DNA of 49,326 nt from Comamonas sp. lk (GCA_945875225.1 CAMCJY010000001.1:1-49326), one strand, 5' to 3'. Shown: positions 8,114 to 16,638, numbered from the stretch's first letter. Notes: generated from the sequence alone by a model not told the origin. Numbers and translations are program-made.

Positions 8114-8598
8114 GCGCGCAAGCCCTCGGGCGTGACCGCCTGCTGGTCCTACTGCGCTGGCTGCTGGGTATCCGCTACATCAAATTTGGCATGGTCGGAG
8201 CCAGTGGCACCGTCGTCAATATCGCCGTGCTCTATCTGGGCCACGAGTATGTGTTTCAAAGCCTGGAGGGACCCCAGGGCAAGCCTTACGCCTCACTGGC
8301 ACTGGCGATTGCGGTGGCCACCGTCAATAACTTTACGTGGAACCGCCTCTGGACCTGGGCTGACCGTGTGCAGCAGATGCCCAGCGAAGCGGGCATAGAC
8401 CCCTTGCCCCCTACGAGTTTGGCCGTGCAGTTGTTCCAATACGCACTGGCGTCCTGGTTTGGCATCGGCCTGCAATACGTGCTCACCCTGTGGCTGGCGC
8501 ACAGCATGCATTACATGTTGGCCAATGTGATTGCCATCGTCATCGCCAGCGTAAGTAATTTTTTAGCCAACGACCGCTGGACCTTTCGTAAACGCTAG
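8110..8598 (+). CDS. GtrA-like small polytopic membrane protein
   Basis: GtrA-family proteins have four membrane spans and are thought to help flip undecaprenyl-phosphate-linked sugars in O-antigen glucosylation and related pathways. The 162-residue product shows the family start IRYIKFGMVGASGTVVNIAVLYL, a second hydrophobic region around VATVNNFTWNRLWTW and the C-terminal NFLANDRWTF. The ATG at 8110 overlaps the stop of the GT9 gene (ATGA). Being followed at once by an ArnT-like GT39 fits a lipid-linked sugar pathway. Confidence 0.8.
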   Translation: MSAQALGRDRLLVLLRWLLGIRYIKFGMVGASGTVVNIAVLYLGHEYVFQSLEGPQGKPYASLALAIAVATVNNFTWNRLWTWADRVQQMPSEAGIDPLPPTSLAVQLFQYALASWFGIGLQYVLTLWLAHSMHYMLANVIAIVIASVSNFLANDRWTFRKR

Positions 8599-8608
8599 AG
8601 TGCTCCGC

Positions 8609-10402
8609 ATGGTGTCCATCACGCAGCCCCGCACATCCGCTACACAAGGCGCACTCTGGCCCTGGTGGGTCTTGCTTTTTTGCGCAGTAGCTCTGTATTT
8701 TTTCGGACTCGGCAGTCCTTATGCGCCGACCAATGGCGACGAAATGGTCTATATCCATATCGCCCGCCTCACAGCAGCTTCGGGGCATTGGCTACCGCTG
8801 GTATCGGACCTGGAGAATATGCGCAACACCAAACCACCCTTGCTGTTCTGGCAAGCCATCGCCAGCGGCGATTGGAGCGCACAAGGTAGTTTGTTTTCTC
8901 TGCGCTGGCCCAGCGTGGCCTACACCTTGCTAACCGCCGCCGCTTTAGGCTGGATGACACTGCGCATCAGCGACCAATGGCGCACCGCGCTGCTGGCAGC
9001 GATCATTTTTTTGGCCTTTTTTTCCACCTACCGCTATAGCCGGGTGTACTTGACCAGCGCTCCCGAAACTTTTTGGCTGGCCTTGCCTATGTGGTATCTG
9101 TTATGGCAACAAACTGCGCCTACGCGCAGCGCACCGCCACCGGCCGCATTACCTTCCCAGGCCGGCCAGTGGTCCGCTCCGGCCTACCTGCTGTCGGGCC
9201 TGGTCATGGGCGTGGGGCTTTTGTACAAGTCCTTCGCCCTCATTGCGCCAGCGGCAGCCACGCTGGGCTGCGCCTTGTGGCTGAGCCAAGGAAGCCTGCG
9301 CTTCGAACCCTTGGTGCGCACGGCAGCGGGCGTGTGTTTCAGCGTGGTCGTCGCACTAGGCGTTTTCTCACTCTGGTTTGTGCTGGACCCCGATCCCCGG
9401 GCGGTTTGGCAGGAGTTTGTGATCGGCGAAAACGCCGGCAAGCTGCAAACCGGCGGCTATTGGCAAGCGGCCTTGAACGGGGACTATCCCCTATGGCAGC
9501 AAGCCTTGGCCTACCCGGAAAACGCCGGACTGCTGCTGCCAGTGGCACTAGGACTGTGCTGGTACGCACTGCGCTGCGCTTGGCTTGGTCATTGGCGGGC
9601 CTGGGCCGGTCAACCCCAGGGCACGCTTTTGATCTGGCTGATGGTGTGGTTGCTGGTCTTTAGCATCCCCAGCCAGCGCTCAGCGCGCTACGTCATTGCG
9701 GCCATGCCGGCCTTTGCCATCCTGCTGGCGATGTACTGGGAACACCTGGCACGCGGCTGGTTTTTTGCCGTTTTACTGATCGGCGCGATCGCTTTGACAC
9801 TGTTAGCCCGCATTGGCTGGGTTATGCACGGCTTGGGCATAGGCACAGACCTTGAGCTAGGCATCACTCTGATGTGCGCCGCGCTGGGCTTGGCCGCCTG
9901 CCTTGGCGGCTTCTTGGACGCGCGCTGGACGCGCAACAGCGCCTTGGCCGCCACGCTGGCGCTGTACGCCTGTTTCAGCGCCATGACCGCACCGCTTACT
10001 AGCGCGAAAGCGGGCTATAGCGCAGCCATTCAGGTGCGCATGCAAAAGCTGCGTATCGCAGTGCCCAATGGCTTTAACGGGCAATACGAGCGCTTTGCCT
10101 TTTTGCTGCCGGGCAGTACCCTTGTCCCGTATGACGTCGAAGGACGCAACACCGCAAGCCTGCGCCCGGATCTGCCTGCCGCAGAACGCCTTGACTATTT
10201 GCTGGAACGCTTTGACGCGGTGGTGTGGATCGACGCCGAGACAGCGCCGACGCCGTTGACTTGCCTGCCGCACTGCGAGTTGCTGGCGCAGCGCTGGCAT
10301 GTAAAAAGCCGCCACCGCGCTGGGGAGGTAAGCTTATCCAATGTGTGGCAGCCACAGGAGTGGTTGTTTGGCAAAGAGCGCTTAATCATTAGCAAGCCCT
10401 GA
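8609..10402 (+). CDS. GT39/ArnT-like membrane glycosyltransferase
   Basis: Large polytopic enzyme of the PMT/ArnT type, which transfers a sugar from an undecaprenyl-phosphate donor to lipid A or another periplasmic acceptor. The first periplasmic loop carries the acidic motif TNGDEMVYIHIAR and the block NTKPPLLFW, matching the DE...KPPL pattern of ArnT relatives. About ten to twelve hydrophobic segments follow, then a soluble C-terminal domain of about 130 residues. A GTG at 8600 and an ATG at 8609 are both possible; the ATG is favoured by AGAG 8 nt upstream. Together with GtrA it suggests modification of a surface glycan; the substrate is unknown. Confidence 0.8.
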   Translation: MVSITQPRTSATQGALWPWWVLLFCAVALYFFGLGSPYAPTNGDEMVYIHIARLTAASGHWLPLVSDLENMRNTKPPLLFWQAIASGDWSAQGSLFSLRWPSVAYTLLTAAALGWMTLRISDQWRTALLAAIIFLAFFSTYRYSRVYLTSAPETFWLALPMWYLLWQQTAPTRSAPPPAALPSQAGQWSAPAYLLSGLVMGVGLLYKSFALIAPAAATLGCALWLSQGSLRFEPLVRTAAGVCFSVVVALGVFSLWFVLDPDPRAVWQEFVIGENAGKLQTGGYWQAALNGDYPLWQQALAYPENAGLLLPVALGLCWYALRCAWLGHWRAWAGQPQGTLLIWLMVWLLVFSIPSQRSARYVIAAMPAFAILLAMYWEHLARGWFFAVLLIGAIALTLLARIGWVMHGLGIGTDLELGITLMCAALGLAACLGGFLDARWTRNSALAATLALYACFSAMTAPLTSAKAGYSAAIQVRMQKLRIAVPNGFNGQYERFAFLLPGSTLVPYDVEGRNTASLRPDLPAAERLDYLLERFDAVVWIDAETAPTPLTCLPHCELLAQRWHVKSRHRAGEVSLSNVWQPQEWLFGKERLIISKP

Positions 10403-10419
10403 AACGCCGGCTTCGCCAA

Positions 10420-11133
10420 TCAGGTGCCCTGGCGTTTACGGTAGCGCACGAGCGCGTAGCCATGCAGGCCGACGAACAACCAGGGATCGAGCACCGCGTC
10501 CCACAAATTACCGGTGGGCCAACGGGACACCCAAAACAAGGCCAGCACCGGCAGCAGCACTTTGGATGGTGCTTGCAGTAGCGTCGCTGCGCGGCCACTT
10601 GCGATCCATGGCCACAGGGCTACCAGCAAAATCAAGCCATTGGCCGAGGGATGAAAACCCAAGGCATACAGGCTCCAGGGTAAATAAGCAAAGACATCGA
10701 GCAGCAGCAACCAGCCCATGGCTATGCCCACAAGCGCAAAGCGGTCTTGCCATGCAAAGCTGCGCTGTCTGGAACTAGCAGGGTCAGGGTATTGCGCGCT
10801 TTGGGGCCATCGGCGCTGCACCAGACTGCGCCATAGGTAGCTTAGGGCCAAGCCGATGGCCATGAGACTGGGCGTCTGAAATGCCAGCCCCAGCCAATAG
10901 CTCAGGCCCCAGGGGCCGGGAATGCAAGCCCACAATGCACATGCCAGGGCCAGCAGGCGGCCCTTGTCGCGCACCCAGCGCGCATCAACGCATTGCATCA
11001 GGGCCGTGACGAGCGCCGCCAACACCAAGGCCCAGCCCACTTGCCTGAGCAGGGGCAGCAAAGCCGGCTGCGGCAACAGGGGTGCGGCATCCTGCACCAG
11101 ACGCATCCAATAGGGCCCATCCACCCAGTTCAT
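10420..11133 (-). CDS. Polytopic membrane protein of unknown function
   Basis: I do not recognise a family. The 237-residue product has six or seven hydrophobic segments (for example VGWALVLAALVTALM, LLALACALWACI and VGIAMGWLLLLDVFAYLPW) with short, Arg-rich loops and a basic C-terminus (VRYRKRQGT). It starts in a 4-base overlap with the stop of the BNR-repeat gene upstream, so the two are translationally coupled and probably act together at the inner membrane. Its 3' end converges on the GT39 gene with only 17 bases between. Confidence 0.75.
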   Translation of the reverse strand: MNWVDGPYWMRLVQDAAPLLPQPALLPLLRQVGWALVLAALVTALMQCVDARWVRDKGRLLALACALWACIPGPWGLSYWLGLAFQTPSLMAIGLALSYLWRSLVQRRWPQSAQYPDPASSRQRSFAWQDRFALVGIAMGWLLLLDVFAYLPWSLYALGFHPSANGLILLVALWPWIASGRAATLLQAPSKVLLPVLALFWVSRWPTGNLWDAVLDPWLFVGLHGYALVRYRKRQGT

Positions 11134-12341
11134 GGGCGACCTTTGTCAGCCGCTGCCCTGGCCTGCGACACCCAGGCAAATCGCTGCCAGGCAATCGACT
11201 GGCGCTGGTCGGTATAGCTCACCCAAAGCTGGCCATCGACCATGGCCATGGCCGGGTAGGAGTATTCGCGTCCGGGTGGCCCGTTTTCCAATTCCACCGT
11301 AGTGCTCCACAGGCTACCGTCCGCCGAGGACGCCATGCGCAAGCGGTCACGGCCGCTTTTTTGCGGGTTGTACACCAGCAAGTGCTGCCCGCCTGCCGTC
11401 AGCGTGGCGACGCTGGCATTGGGGTTATCCAGGGGCAAATCTTCGGCGTCTGACCACTGGACGCCGCCATCGCGGGTCCGGGCTACACGGATGCGACCCG
11501 CAGGCCCGCTATCGCGCATCAAGGCGAGCCACTCGCGCCGGTCCAGTGCCAGCAAAGCCGGTTGCAGCATCTGGCCTTGGGTTGACATCGGCACCATAGC
11601 GCGCAGCGCACCTTGCGCATCCAGGCGCAGGGCCACCGGGTATTTGCGCGCCAGTTCAAAGTAGGCTGGCAACACCAGACCGCCGTCGGCCAAGGGCAAA
11701 GGGGCGGTGCGCACCAGGTAGCTGGTATTCCAAAGCCAGGACAATGGCAACACCGCTACAGCGTCCCAGGCCCACGGCGCCTGCGGCGTGGGTGCAGCCT
11801 GACGCAAATGCACCACCCGCCCTGCCGCCCAGCCACCTAAACCGGTGGCCACGACAAACAAATGCACTTGCCCCTGTCCATCCAGCCAGGCTACCGGATT
11901 GCCAAGCCGGCGGATGCCAAACCCTAGCTGCGCGCCCATCTCCCAGCGGTCCACCACCATACGGGCGGGGGACCAGCTGCCGCTGGCACGGTCCAGCGCC
12001 GACATGGCGATCTGGACATTGGGCGCACTCTCGCGGTCGCCAGCAAACCAAAAAGCCAGCAGCGCCGAGGGATGCGCGGCCGGCATTGCGAGCAAGGCGC
12101 TGGCATGCGCGGCGGGCACGCCCTGGGGCATGGGGATATGGCCCTGCCCCGTACGCTCCCAACGTCCGCCCGCAAACGCGGCTTGCCCTGGGCTTGGAGA
12201 AGCGTCCGCCCCGTGCGCTGGGGCCATCTGGACGGCCTGCGCAGGCACTAGCTGCGCTCGCCGTCCGGCATCGACCAGACACAGCAGCGCGGCGATGGCC
12301 AGCGCCGTAGCGGCGCGCAACAAGCGGGGGGGAAAACGCAT
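11130..12341 (-). CDS. BNR/sialidase-fold exported protein
   Basis: A 403-residue protein with an N-terminal signal or anchor (LLRAATALAIAALLCLVDAG) and at least two Asp-box repeats, TRDGGVQW (about residue 285-300) and SADGSLW (about 330-345). These mark the six-bladed sialidase/BNR propeller. Sequence databases usually label such proteins exo-alpha-sialidase, but the fold alone does not prove sialidase activity, and a lectin or other glycan-binding role is possible. A membrane protein gene is coupled downstream, and a glycosyltransferase cassette lies next to it. The start codon follows a TAAGAT -10-like hexamer by 6 nt and lacks a Shine-Dalgarno. Confidence 0.75.
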   Translation of the reverse strand: MRFPPRLLRAATALAIAALLCLVDAGRRAQLVPAQAVQMAPAHGADASPSPGQAAFAGGRWERTGQGHIPMPQGVPAAHASALLAMPAAHPSALLAFWFAGDRESAPNVQIAMSALDRASGSWSPARMVVDRWEMGAQLGFGIRRLGNPVAWLDGQGQVHLFVVATGLGGWAAGRVVHLRQAAPTPQAPWAWDAVAVLPLSWLWNTSYLVRTAPLPLADGGLVLPAYFELARKYPVALRLDAQGALRAMVPMSTQGQMLQPALLALDRREWLALMRDSGPAGRIRVARTRDGGVQWSDAEDLPLDNPNASVATLTAGGQHLLVYNPQKSGRDRLRMASSADGSLWSTTVELENGPPGREYSYPAMAMVDGQLWVSYTDQRQSIAWQRFAWVSQARAAADKGRP

Positions 12342-12347
12342 TGGTGC

Positions 12348-12353
12348 ATCTTA
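12348..12353 (-). promoter_or_regulatory. -10-like hexamer 6 nt before the BNR gene start (leaderless candidate)
   Basis: On the minus strand TAAGAT is followed by GCACCA and then the ATG at 12341. A start point 7 nt downstream of a -10 would coincide with the A of ATG. No purine-rich ribosome site is present. This is the weakest hexamer (4/6) of the set described in the findings. Confidence 0.35.
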
Positions 12354-12523
12354 GCGGTCGCGCCTACGACCACCCATCGCTTGCGGCCAAGCGCTGCATG
12401 CCGATAGCGCGGCGGGCCCTGCAAATGCGCGACCTGAAACATCTGCCGCTACGGCACAGCCCGGCCACTAAACTGCGTGCTGCACGCGAGGTAGCGTGCT
12501 CCTGCACACGAGGCTATTTATCT

Positions 12524-13543
12524 ATGGCAAACCACAGCATTCTTGCGATCGCGCCTTTGGGATTTCCCTGGCAAACCATAGACCCGTTTTTGTTCTGCGT
12601 CCACCACGACGATGCCTATCCGCGCGGCAACGCGAATATGGGGCCCAAGGCCGATCTGGGTGGGCGCAATATCGGTCAGGACTTTGAGGGCAAAGACGGC
12701 TGGCGCATGTACCACGGCACCACGGTGCCAGGCTTTCCGGCCCATCCACACCGAGGTTTTGAAACCGTCACCATCGTGCGCCAGGGTTTTATCGACCACT
12801 CCGACTCGCTCGGAGCCACTGCCCGCTTCGGGCCGGGCGATGTGCAATGGCTCACTGCAGGCAAAGGCATTGTGCACTGCGAAATGTTTCCGCTGCGCCA
12901 AACCGAGAGCACCAACCCGGCCGAGTTATTCCAAATTTGGCTCAATCTGCCGGCGCGTAAAAAAATGGCCGAACCGCACTTCACCATGCTCTGGGCCGAT
13001 AGCGTCCCATCGCTTGAATTTGCCGACGCGAAGGGGCGCAAGACCTCGGTCCAAGTGGTAGCCGGAGCGCTGGAGCAGGCGCGCGGTGCAGCGCCACCGC
13101 CGGACTCCTGGGCCTCTGAGGTGGACTCCGACCTGGCCATTTGGACTATCCGCATGCAAGCCGGCGCACAATGGACCATGCCGGAAGCAAGCCATTTGCA
13201 ATCGCGACGCCGTCTTTACTATTTTAGAGGTAGCGGACTCACCGTCAACGGCCAGACGATTGCATCGCAATCGGTAGTGGAAGTACAGGCGCAAGATGCC
13301 CTCGCGCTGCAGGGCGGCGACGACGAGACGCAATTGCTGATGCTGCAAGGTCGCCCTATCGGCGAGCCAGTGGCGCAGCACGGCCCCTTTGTCATGAATA
13401 CCCAGGCTGAAATCCACCAGGCCTTTGCCGATTACCGCCGCACCGAATTTGGCGGCTGGCCCTGGGGCCGCAGCGACCCGGTACATCCGCGGGACAAGGG
13501 ACGCTTTGCCCAGCATGCCAACGGCCGCATCGAAGAGCGCTAG
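12524..13543 (+). CDS. Pirin family protein
   Basis: Pirins are bicupin, iron-binding proteins; some have quercetinase activity and others are redox-linked regulators, so the cellular role is uncertain. The 339-residue product has the metal-binding block PAHPHRGFETVTIV and the second ligand block GKGIVHCEMF, supplying three His and one Glu in the N-terminal cupin. The ATG at 12524 starts MANHSILAIAPLGFPW, which agrees with the family, with GAGG 10 nt upstream; the frame is open further upstream but without a better start. It lies 60 bases before the CobW-type gene. Confidence 0.87.
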   Translation: MANHSILAIAPLGFPWQTIDPFLFCVHHDDAYPRGNANMGPKADLGGRNIGQDFEGKDGWRMYHGTTVPGFPAHPHRGFETVTIVRQGFIDHSDSLGATARFGPGDVQWLTAGKGIVHCEMFPLRQTESTNPAELFQIWLNLPARKKMAEPHFTMLWADSVPSLEFADAKGRKTSVQVVAGALEQARGAAPPPDSWASEVDSDLAIWTIRMQAGAQWTMPEASHLQSRRRLYYFRGSGLTVNGQTIASQSVVEVQAQDALALQGGDDETQLLMLQGRPIGEPVAQHGPFVMNTQAEIHQAFADYRRTEFGGWPWGRSDPVHPRDKGRFAQHANGRIEER

Positions 13544-13602
13544 AGCGCTGGCGCGGCGCTTGCTGCAAAATGCGCGACTTACTCGAAACGCTTGGATACG
13601 CA

Positions 13603-14703
13603 ATGTCACTGATTCCCGCCACCATACTCACTGGATTTTTAGGTTCGGGTAAAACCACCTTGCTCAAACGCATACTGACCGAGGCGCACGGCCAAAAAAT
13701 CGCGGTCATTGAAAACGAATTCGGTGAGGAAAATATCGACAGCGATATTTTGGTCAGCGACACCCAGGAACAAATCATCCAGATGAGCAATGGCTGCGTC
13801 TGCTGCACCATCCGCGAAGACTTGCGCACCACTTTGCAAGACTTGGCAGAGAAAAAGCGCAAAGGCGAACTGGACTTTGACCGCGTCGTCATCGAAACCA
13901 CCGGCCTGGCCGACCCCGGCCCGGTGGCGCAAACCTTTTTTATGGACGATGAGGTGGCCGAGTCCTACCTGCTAGACGCCATCCTGACCCTGGTGGATGC
14001 CAAACACGCGCCCGACCAGCTCAACGAACGCCAGGAAGCCCGGCGCCAGGTGGGTTTCGCGGACCAGATTTTTATCAGCAAATCCGACCTGGTCAGCGCC
14101 GAAGCCTTGAGTGCACTGACCCACCGCCTGCAACACATGAACCCGCGCGCGCCCCGGCATATTGCGCACTTTGGCGCGATGGACATTCAAAACGTGCTGA
14201 ATTTGCACGGCTTCAACCTCAACGCCACCTTGGACATTGACCCCGAGTTTCTAAGCGGCGGCGACCATGGACATGGACATGGGCATGAGCACCACGACGA
14301 CGACCATGACCACGGACACGACGCTGCGGCCCACGTGCATGGCCCCGATTGCGACCACCCTTCCCACGCCCACGAGGCACACCATGGCCACCACCACCAT
14401 GTCGATGACGATGTCAAAAGCTTTGTGTTCAGGTCCGAGCGGCCTTTTGACCCGGGCAAACTGGAAGACTTCCTAGGCGCTATCGTTAACATTTATGGCC
14501 CGCGCATGTTGCGCTACAAAGGTGTCTTATTTATGCAAGGCAGTGAACGTAAAGTGATCTTCCAAGGCGTGCACCAGTTGATGGGCAGCGATCTGGGTCC
14601 TCTATGGGGTGCTTACGAAGTCAAGTCCAGCAAACTGGTATTTATTGGTATCGATTTGCCCAAAGACATCTTGTTGCAAGGCATGGAGCAGTCCCTTGTC
14701 TGA
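13603..14703 (+). CDS. CobW/COG0523-family GTP-binding metallochaperone
   Basis: G3E-family P-loop GTPase of the COG0523 group, involved in delivering zinc or cobalt to client proteins. The 366-residue product has Walker A GFLGSGKTT near the N-terminus, ENEFGEENIDSDIL, the metal-binding CxCC in NGCVCCTIRED, TTGLADPGPV, and the base motif SKSDLV. A His/Asp-rich stretch at about residues 220-266 divides the GTPase from the C-terminal domain and probably holds metal. The ATG at 13603 gives the conserved start MSLIPATILTGFLG; one at 13570 is also in frame. The next gene encodes a cysteine-poor DksA. I saw no clear Zur box. Confidence 0.88.
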   Translation: MSLIPATILTGFLGSGKTTLLKRILTEAHGQKIAVIENEFGEENIDSDILVSDTQEQIIQMSNGCVCCTIREDLRTTLQDLAEKKRKGELDFDRVVIETTGLADPGPVAQTFFMDDEVAESYLLDAILTLVDAKHAPDQLNERQEARRQVGFADQIFISKSDLVSAEALSALTHRLQHMNPRAPRHIAHFGAMDIQNVLNLHGFNLNATLDIDPEFLSGGDHGHGHGHEHHDDDHDHGHDAAAHVHGPDCDHPSHAHEAHHGHHHHVDDDVKSFVFRSERPFDPGKLEDFLGAIVNIYGPRMLRYKGVLFMQGSERKVIFQGVHQLMGSDLGPLWGAYEVKSSKLVFIGIDLPKDILLQGMEQSLV

Positions 14704-14852
14704 GCGTTTTTGCAGCCGCTTACGGCCTTACAACAAGCGGTCTTGACTTGCCTGTACACTCGCGCGCCGAACAAGGAGGCAGCCCGGCGGGGCGGGTCAA
14801 TAGCTGAACTTCCCGCAATCGGGGCCCATGGGTTTCTATTAGGAGACACGAA

Positions 14853-15869
14853 TTGAACGCCACCAGCACCAAGAACGCCAAGCCCAGCACGGCAGCCAAG
14901 CAAGTGCCCGCGCCCAAGCCCAGCGCGGCCAAGACCGCCAAGACCCCCGTCGCAGCCGCCAAAAAGCCGGCTGTAGCGCCTAAATCGATCTCTCCAACAC
15001 AGGCTAAGACCAGCGCGTCGGCCCCGAAAAAAACTGTGACTACCTCCCTCAAAAAAACCACATCGGCACCGGCGTCCAAAGCCGCAGCACCGGCTGCAAA
15101 AAAAACCGCTGCCAGTACCGCAGTCGCATCTAAAGCCCCGGCGGCCGCTGTAAAACCGGCGAACAAAGCACCGCTTGTAATCAAAGCAGCACCTGTGGCC
15201 GCAAGTGTGCTTATGCCGGTGGCGCCCAAAGTGCCAACGCAGCCGAGCAATGACCCGACCGCGGTGCCGGTCAAATCTGGCAGGCCTTCGTCGCGTCTGG
15301 CGCAATTGACCGTTCCTTCTATGGCCCAATCGGTTGCCTCCACCGCAGCCAAGGCCAGCTTCGGCAACGCCTACGAAGCAGAGCCGGTTGCGCCAGTCAT
15401 TCCAGCGCCAGTCAAGAAAGACCCCAAATTGGCCAACAACTGGAAAACCAAGCCGGTGGACCAATTGAGCGACGCCGAATTGCAGGCCATGCCCGACTCC
15501 GAGTACATGAACGATGTGCACATGGCCGCCTTCCGGCTCAAACTGGTAGTGCTTAAGCGCGAGATCCTCAGCAATGCCGGTGAAACCACCGAGCATTTGC
15601 GCGAAGACACCTCGGTGGTGCCAGACCCCACCGACCGGGCCACCATCGAAGAGGAACATGCCCTGGAGTTGCGCACCCGGGATCGCGAACGCAAATTGCT
15701 CAAAAAAATCGAACAATCGATTACCCGTATTGATGCCGGCGATTACGGTTATTGCGATGAAACCGGCGAGGCCATCGGCATCGGACGCTTGCTGGCCCGG
15801 CCCACGGCCACGCTGTCGCTGGAAGCGCAACAGCGCCGCGAGCTCAAACAAAAGATGTTCGGCGATTAA
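14853..15869 (+). CDS. dksA: DksA-type RNA polymerase-binding factor with long Ala/Lys/Pro N-terminal extension
   Basis: DksA binds the RNA polymerase secondary channel and, with ppGpp, mediates the stringent response. The last 130 or so residues are a full DksA: coiled-coil segment from EYMNDVHMAAFRLKL, NAGETTEHLREDT, and the finger. The finger has CDETG, and ATLSLEAQ where zinc-binding DksA has cysteines, so only one of four cysteines remains, as in zinc-independent DksA2-type proteins. About 190 low-complexity residues (Ala, Lys, Pro, Thr) precede the domain, giving 338 in all against about 150 for E. coli. The start is TTG at 14853, supported by AGGAG 7 nt upstream. Confidence 0.9.
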   Translation: MNATSTKNAKPSTAAKQVPAPKPSAAKTAKTPVAAAKKPAVAPKSISPTQAKTSASAPKKTVTTSLKKTTSAPASKAAAPAAKKTAASTAVASKAPAAAVKPANKAPLVIKAAPVAASVLMPVAPKVPTQPSNDPTAVPVKSGRPSSRLAQLTVPSMAQSVASTAAKASFGNAYEAEPVAPVIPAPVKKDPKLANNWKTKPVDQLSDAELQAMPDSEYMNDVHMAAFRLKLVVLKREILSNAGETTEHLREDTSVVPDPTDRATIEEEHALELRTRDRERKLLKKIEQSITRIDAGDYGYCDETGEAIGIGRLLARPTATLSLEAQQRRELKQKMFGD

Positions 15870-15880
15870 AGCCGCTTCGT

Positions 15881-15916
15881 GGGCTCGGGCAAGGATACCT
15901 AGTCGCGCCCTTTTTT
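15881..15916 (+). terminator. Candidate rho-independent terminator after dksA
   Basis: GGGCTCG (15881-15887) pairs with CGCGCCC (15904-15910) with one internal mismatch and is followed at once by six T (15911-15916). The loop is 16 nt, so the hairpin is only moderate. Confidence 0.45.
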
Positions 15917-16201
15917 CCATGCGCAATCAGCGTTAAGCGGCCAATAGACAAAACGCCGCACCCCAAAAACTATTCACCCGTTACTTGCAATGCAATTGCT
16001 AAGTACTTAATTTAGAACGTCTTTTATGCGTTTTTTAGACGCAGATCAGGTTCTAAGTCTTTGATTTCATTGGAAAAAACTTACAAAAACCTTGTCCCCA
16101 ACACGAATTTGCTGGTAAAGTGCAAATAAGTGCAAATAAGTGGAGGAAAGTGCCAAAAATAGGGCCTTTCACTCATTCAGTTGGAATAAGAGGTTTTTGT
16201 G
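15917..16201 (+). promoter_or_regulatory. A/T-rich dcw control region
   Basis: The gap between dksA and mraZ is 332 bases and contains no credible gene. After the dksA terminator it becomes strikingly A/T-rich. It holds an inverted repeat GCAAT-GCA-ATTGC at about 15987-15999, the palindrome AAGTACTT at 16001-16008, a small hairpin TGCGT/ACGCA at 16027-16043, and a possible sigma-70 promoter TTGTCC (16092-16097), 18 nt, TAAAGT (16116-16121). The MraZ repeats start where that -10 ends, so repressor and polymerase would compete. Promoter calls are by eye. Confidence 0.45.
16118..16157 (+). repeat. Four 10-bp direct repeats, probable MraZ operator
   Basis: GTG occurs at 16120, 16130, 16140 and 16150, each preceded by A and spaced exactly 10 bp, so the repeats lie on one face of the helix. 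The first two units are identical (AAGTGCAAAT); the third and fourth diverge after GTG. MraZ rings are known to bind tandem TGGG/GTGG-type boxes with 10-bp spacing upstream of their own gene. The position about 50 bp before mraZ agrees with this. Confidence 0.7.
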
Positions 16202-16630
16202 GTGTTTCAAGGTGCTTCTTCGCTTACGCTCGACGGCAAAGGGCGCCTGTCCGTGCCGACGCGGCACCGCGACGTCCTGAGCGCGACCGCGCAAGGACTG
16301 CTCACCATCACCAAACACCCGCACGGCTGCTTGATGGTCTTCCCGCGCCCCGAGTGGGACTTGTTCCGTGACCGGATTTCCGCCCTGCCCATGTCGGCGC
16401 AATGGTGGAAACGGATTTTTCTGGGCAATGCCATGGATGTGGAGCTCGACAGCACGGGGCGCATCCTCATTTCTCCCGAACTGCGCCAAGGCGCAGGCAT
16501 CGCAAAAGACACGGTTCTGCTGGGCATGGGCAACCACTTCGAACTCTGGGACAAAATGTCCTACGAAACGCAGGAAGCCAAGGCAATGCAAGAGCAAATG
16601 CCTGACGTATTCAAAGACTTTTCCTTCTGA
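16202..16630 (+). CDS. mraZ: Transcriptional regulator MraZ
   Basis: First gene of the dcw cluster. MraZ is an AbrB-fold DNA-binding protein that forms ring oligomers and represses its own operon. The 142-residue product has the two repeated SpoVT/AbrB units: FQGASSLTLDGKGRLSVPTRHRD and, in the second half, DVELDSTGRILISPELRQ. Two adjacent GTG codons (16199 and 16202) could start it; 16202 gives the conserved FQGASSL start, and AAGAGG lies 8 nt upstream. Its likely operator is the 10-bp repeat block just upstream. rsmH follows after 8 bases. Confidence 0.95.
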   Translation: MFQGASSLTLDGKGRLSVPTRHRDVLSATAQGLLTITKHPHGCLMVFPRPEWDLFRDRISALPMSAQWWKRIFLGNAMDVELDSTGRILISPELRQGAGIAKDTVLLGMGNHFELWDKMSYETQEAKAMQEQMPDVFKDFSF

Positions 16631-16638
16631 GCGCGCCC

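Noticed and set aside
11130..12341. Calling the BNR protein a true sialidase
   Set aside because: Asp boxes show the fold only; I could not place the catalytic Arg triad and Tyr/Glu pair with confidence.
14613..15926. 437-codon open frame antisense to dksA
   Set aside because: It mirrors the Ala/Lys-rich repeats of dksA; the translation is Arg/Gly/Cys-rich without domains. Such frames are common in GC-rich DNA.
16120..16152. Possible CRISPR-like or mobile-element repeat
   Set aside because: Only four 10-bp units without spacers; position and phasing fit an MraZ operator.
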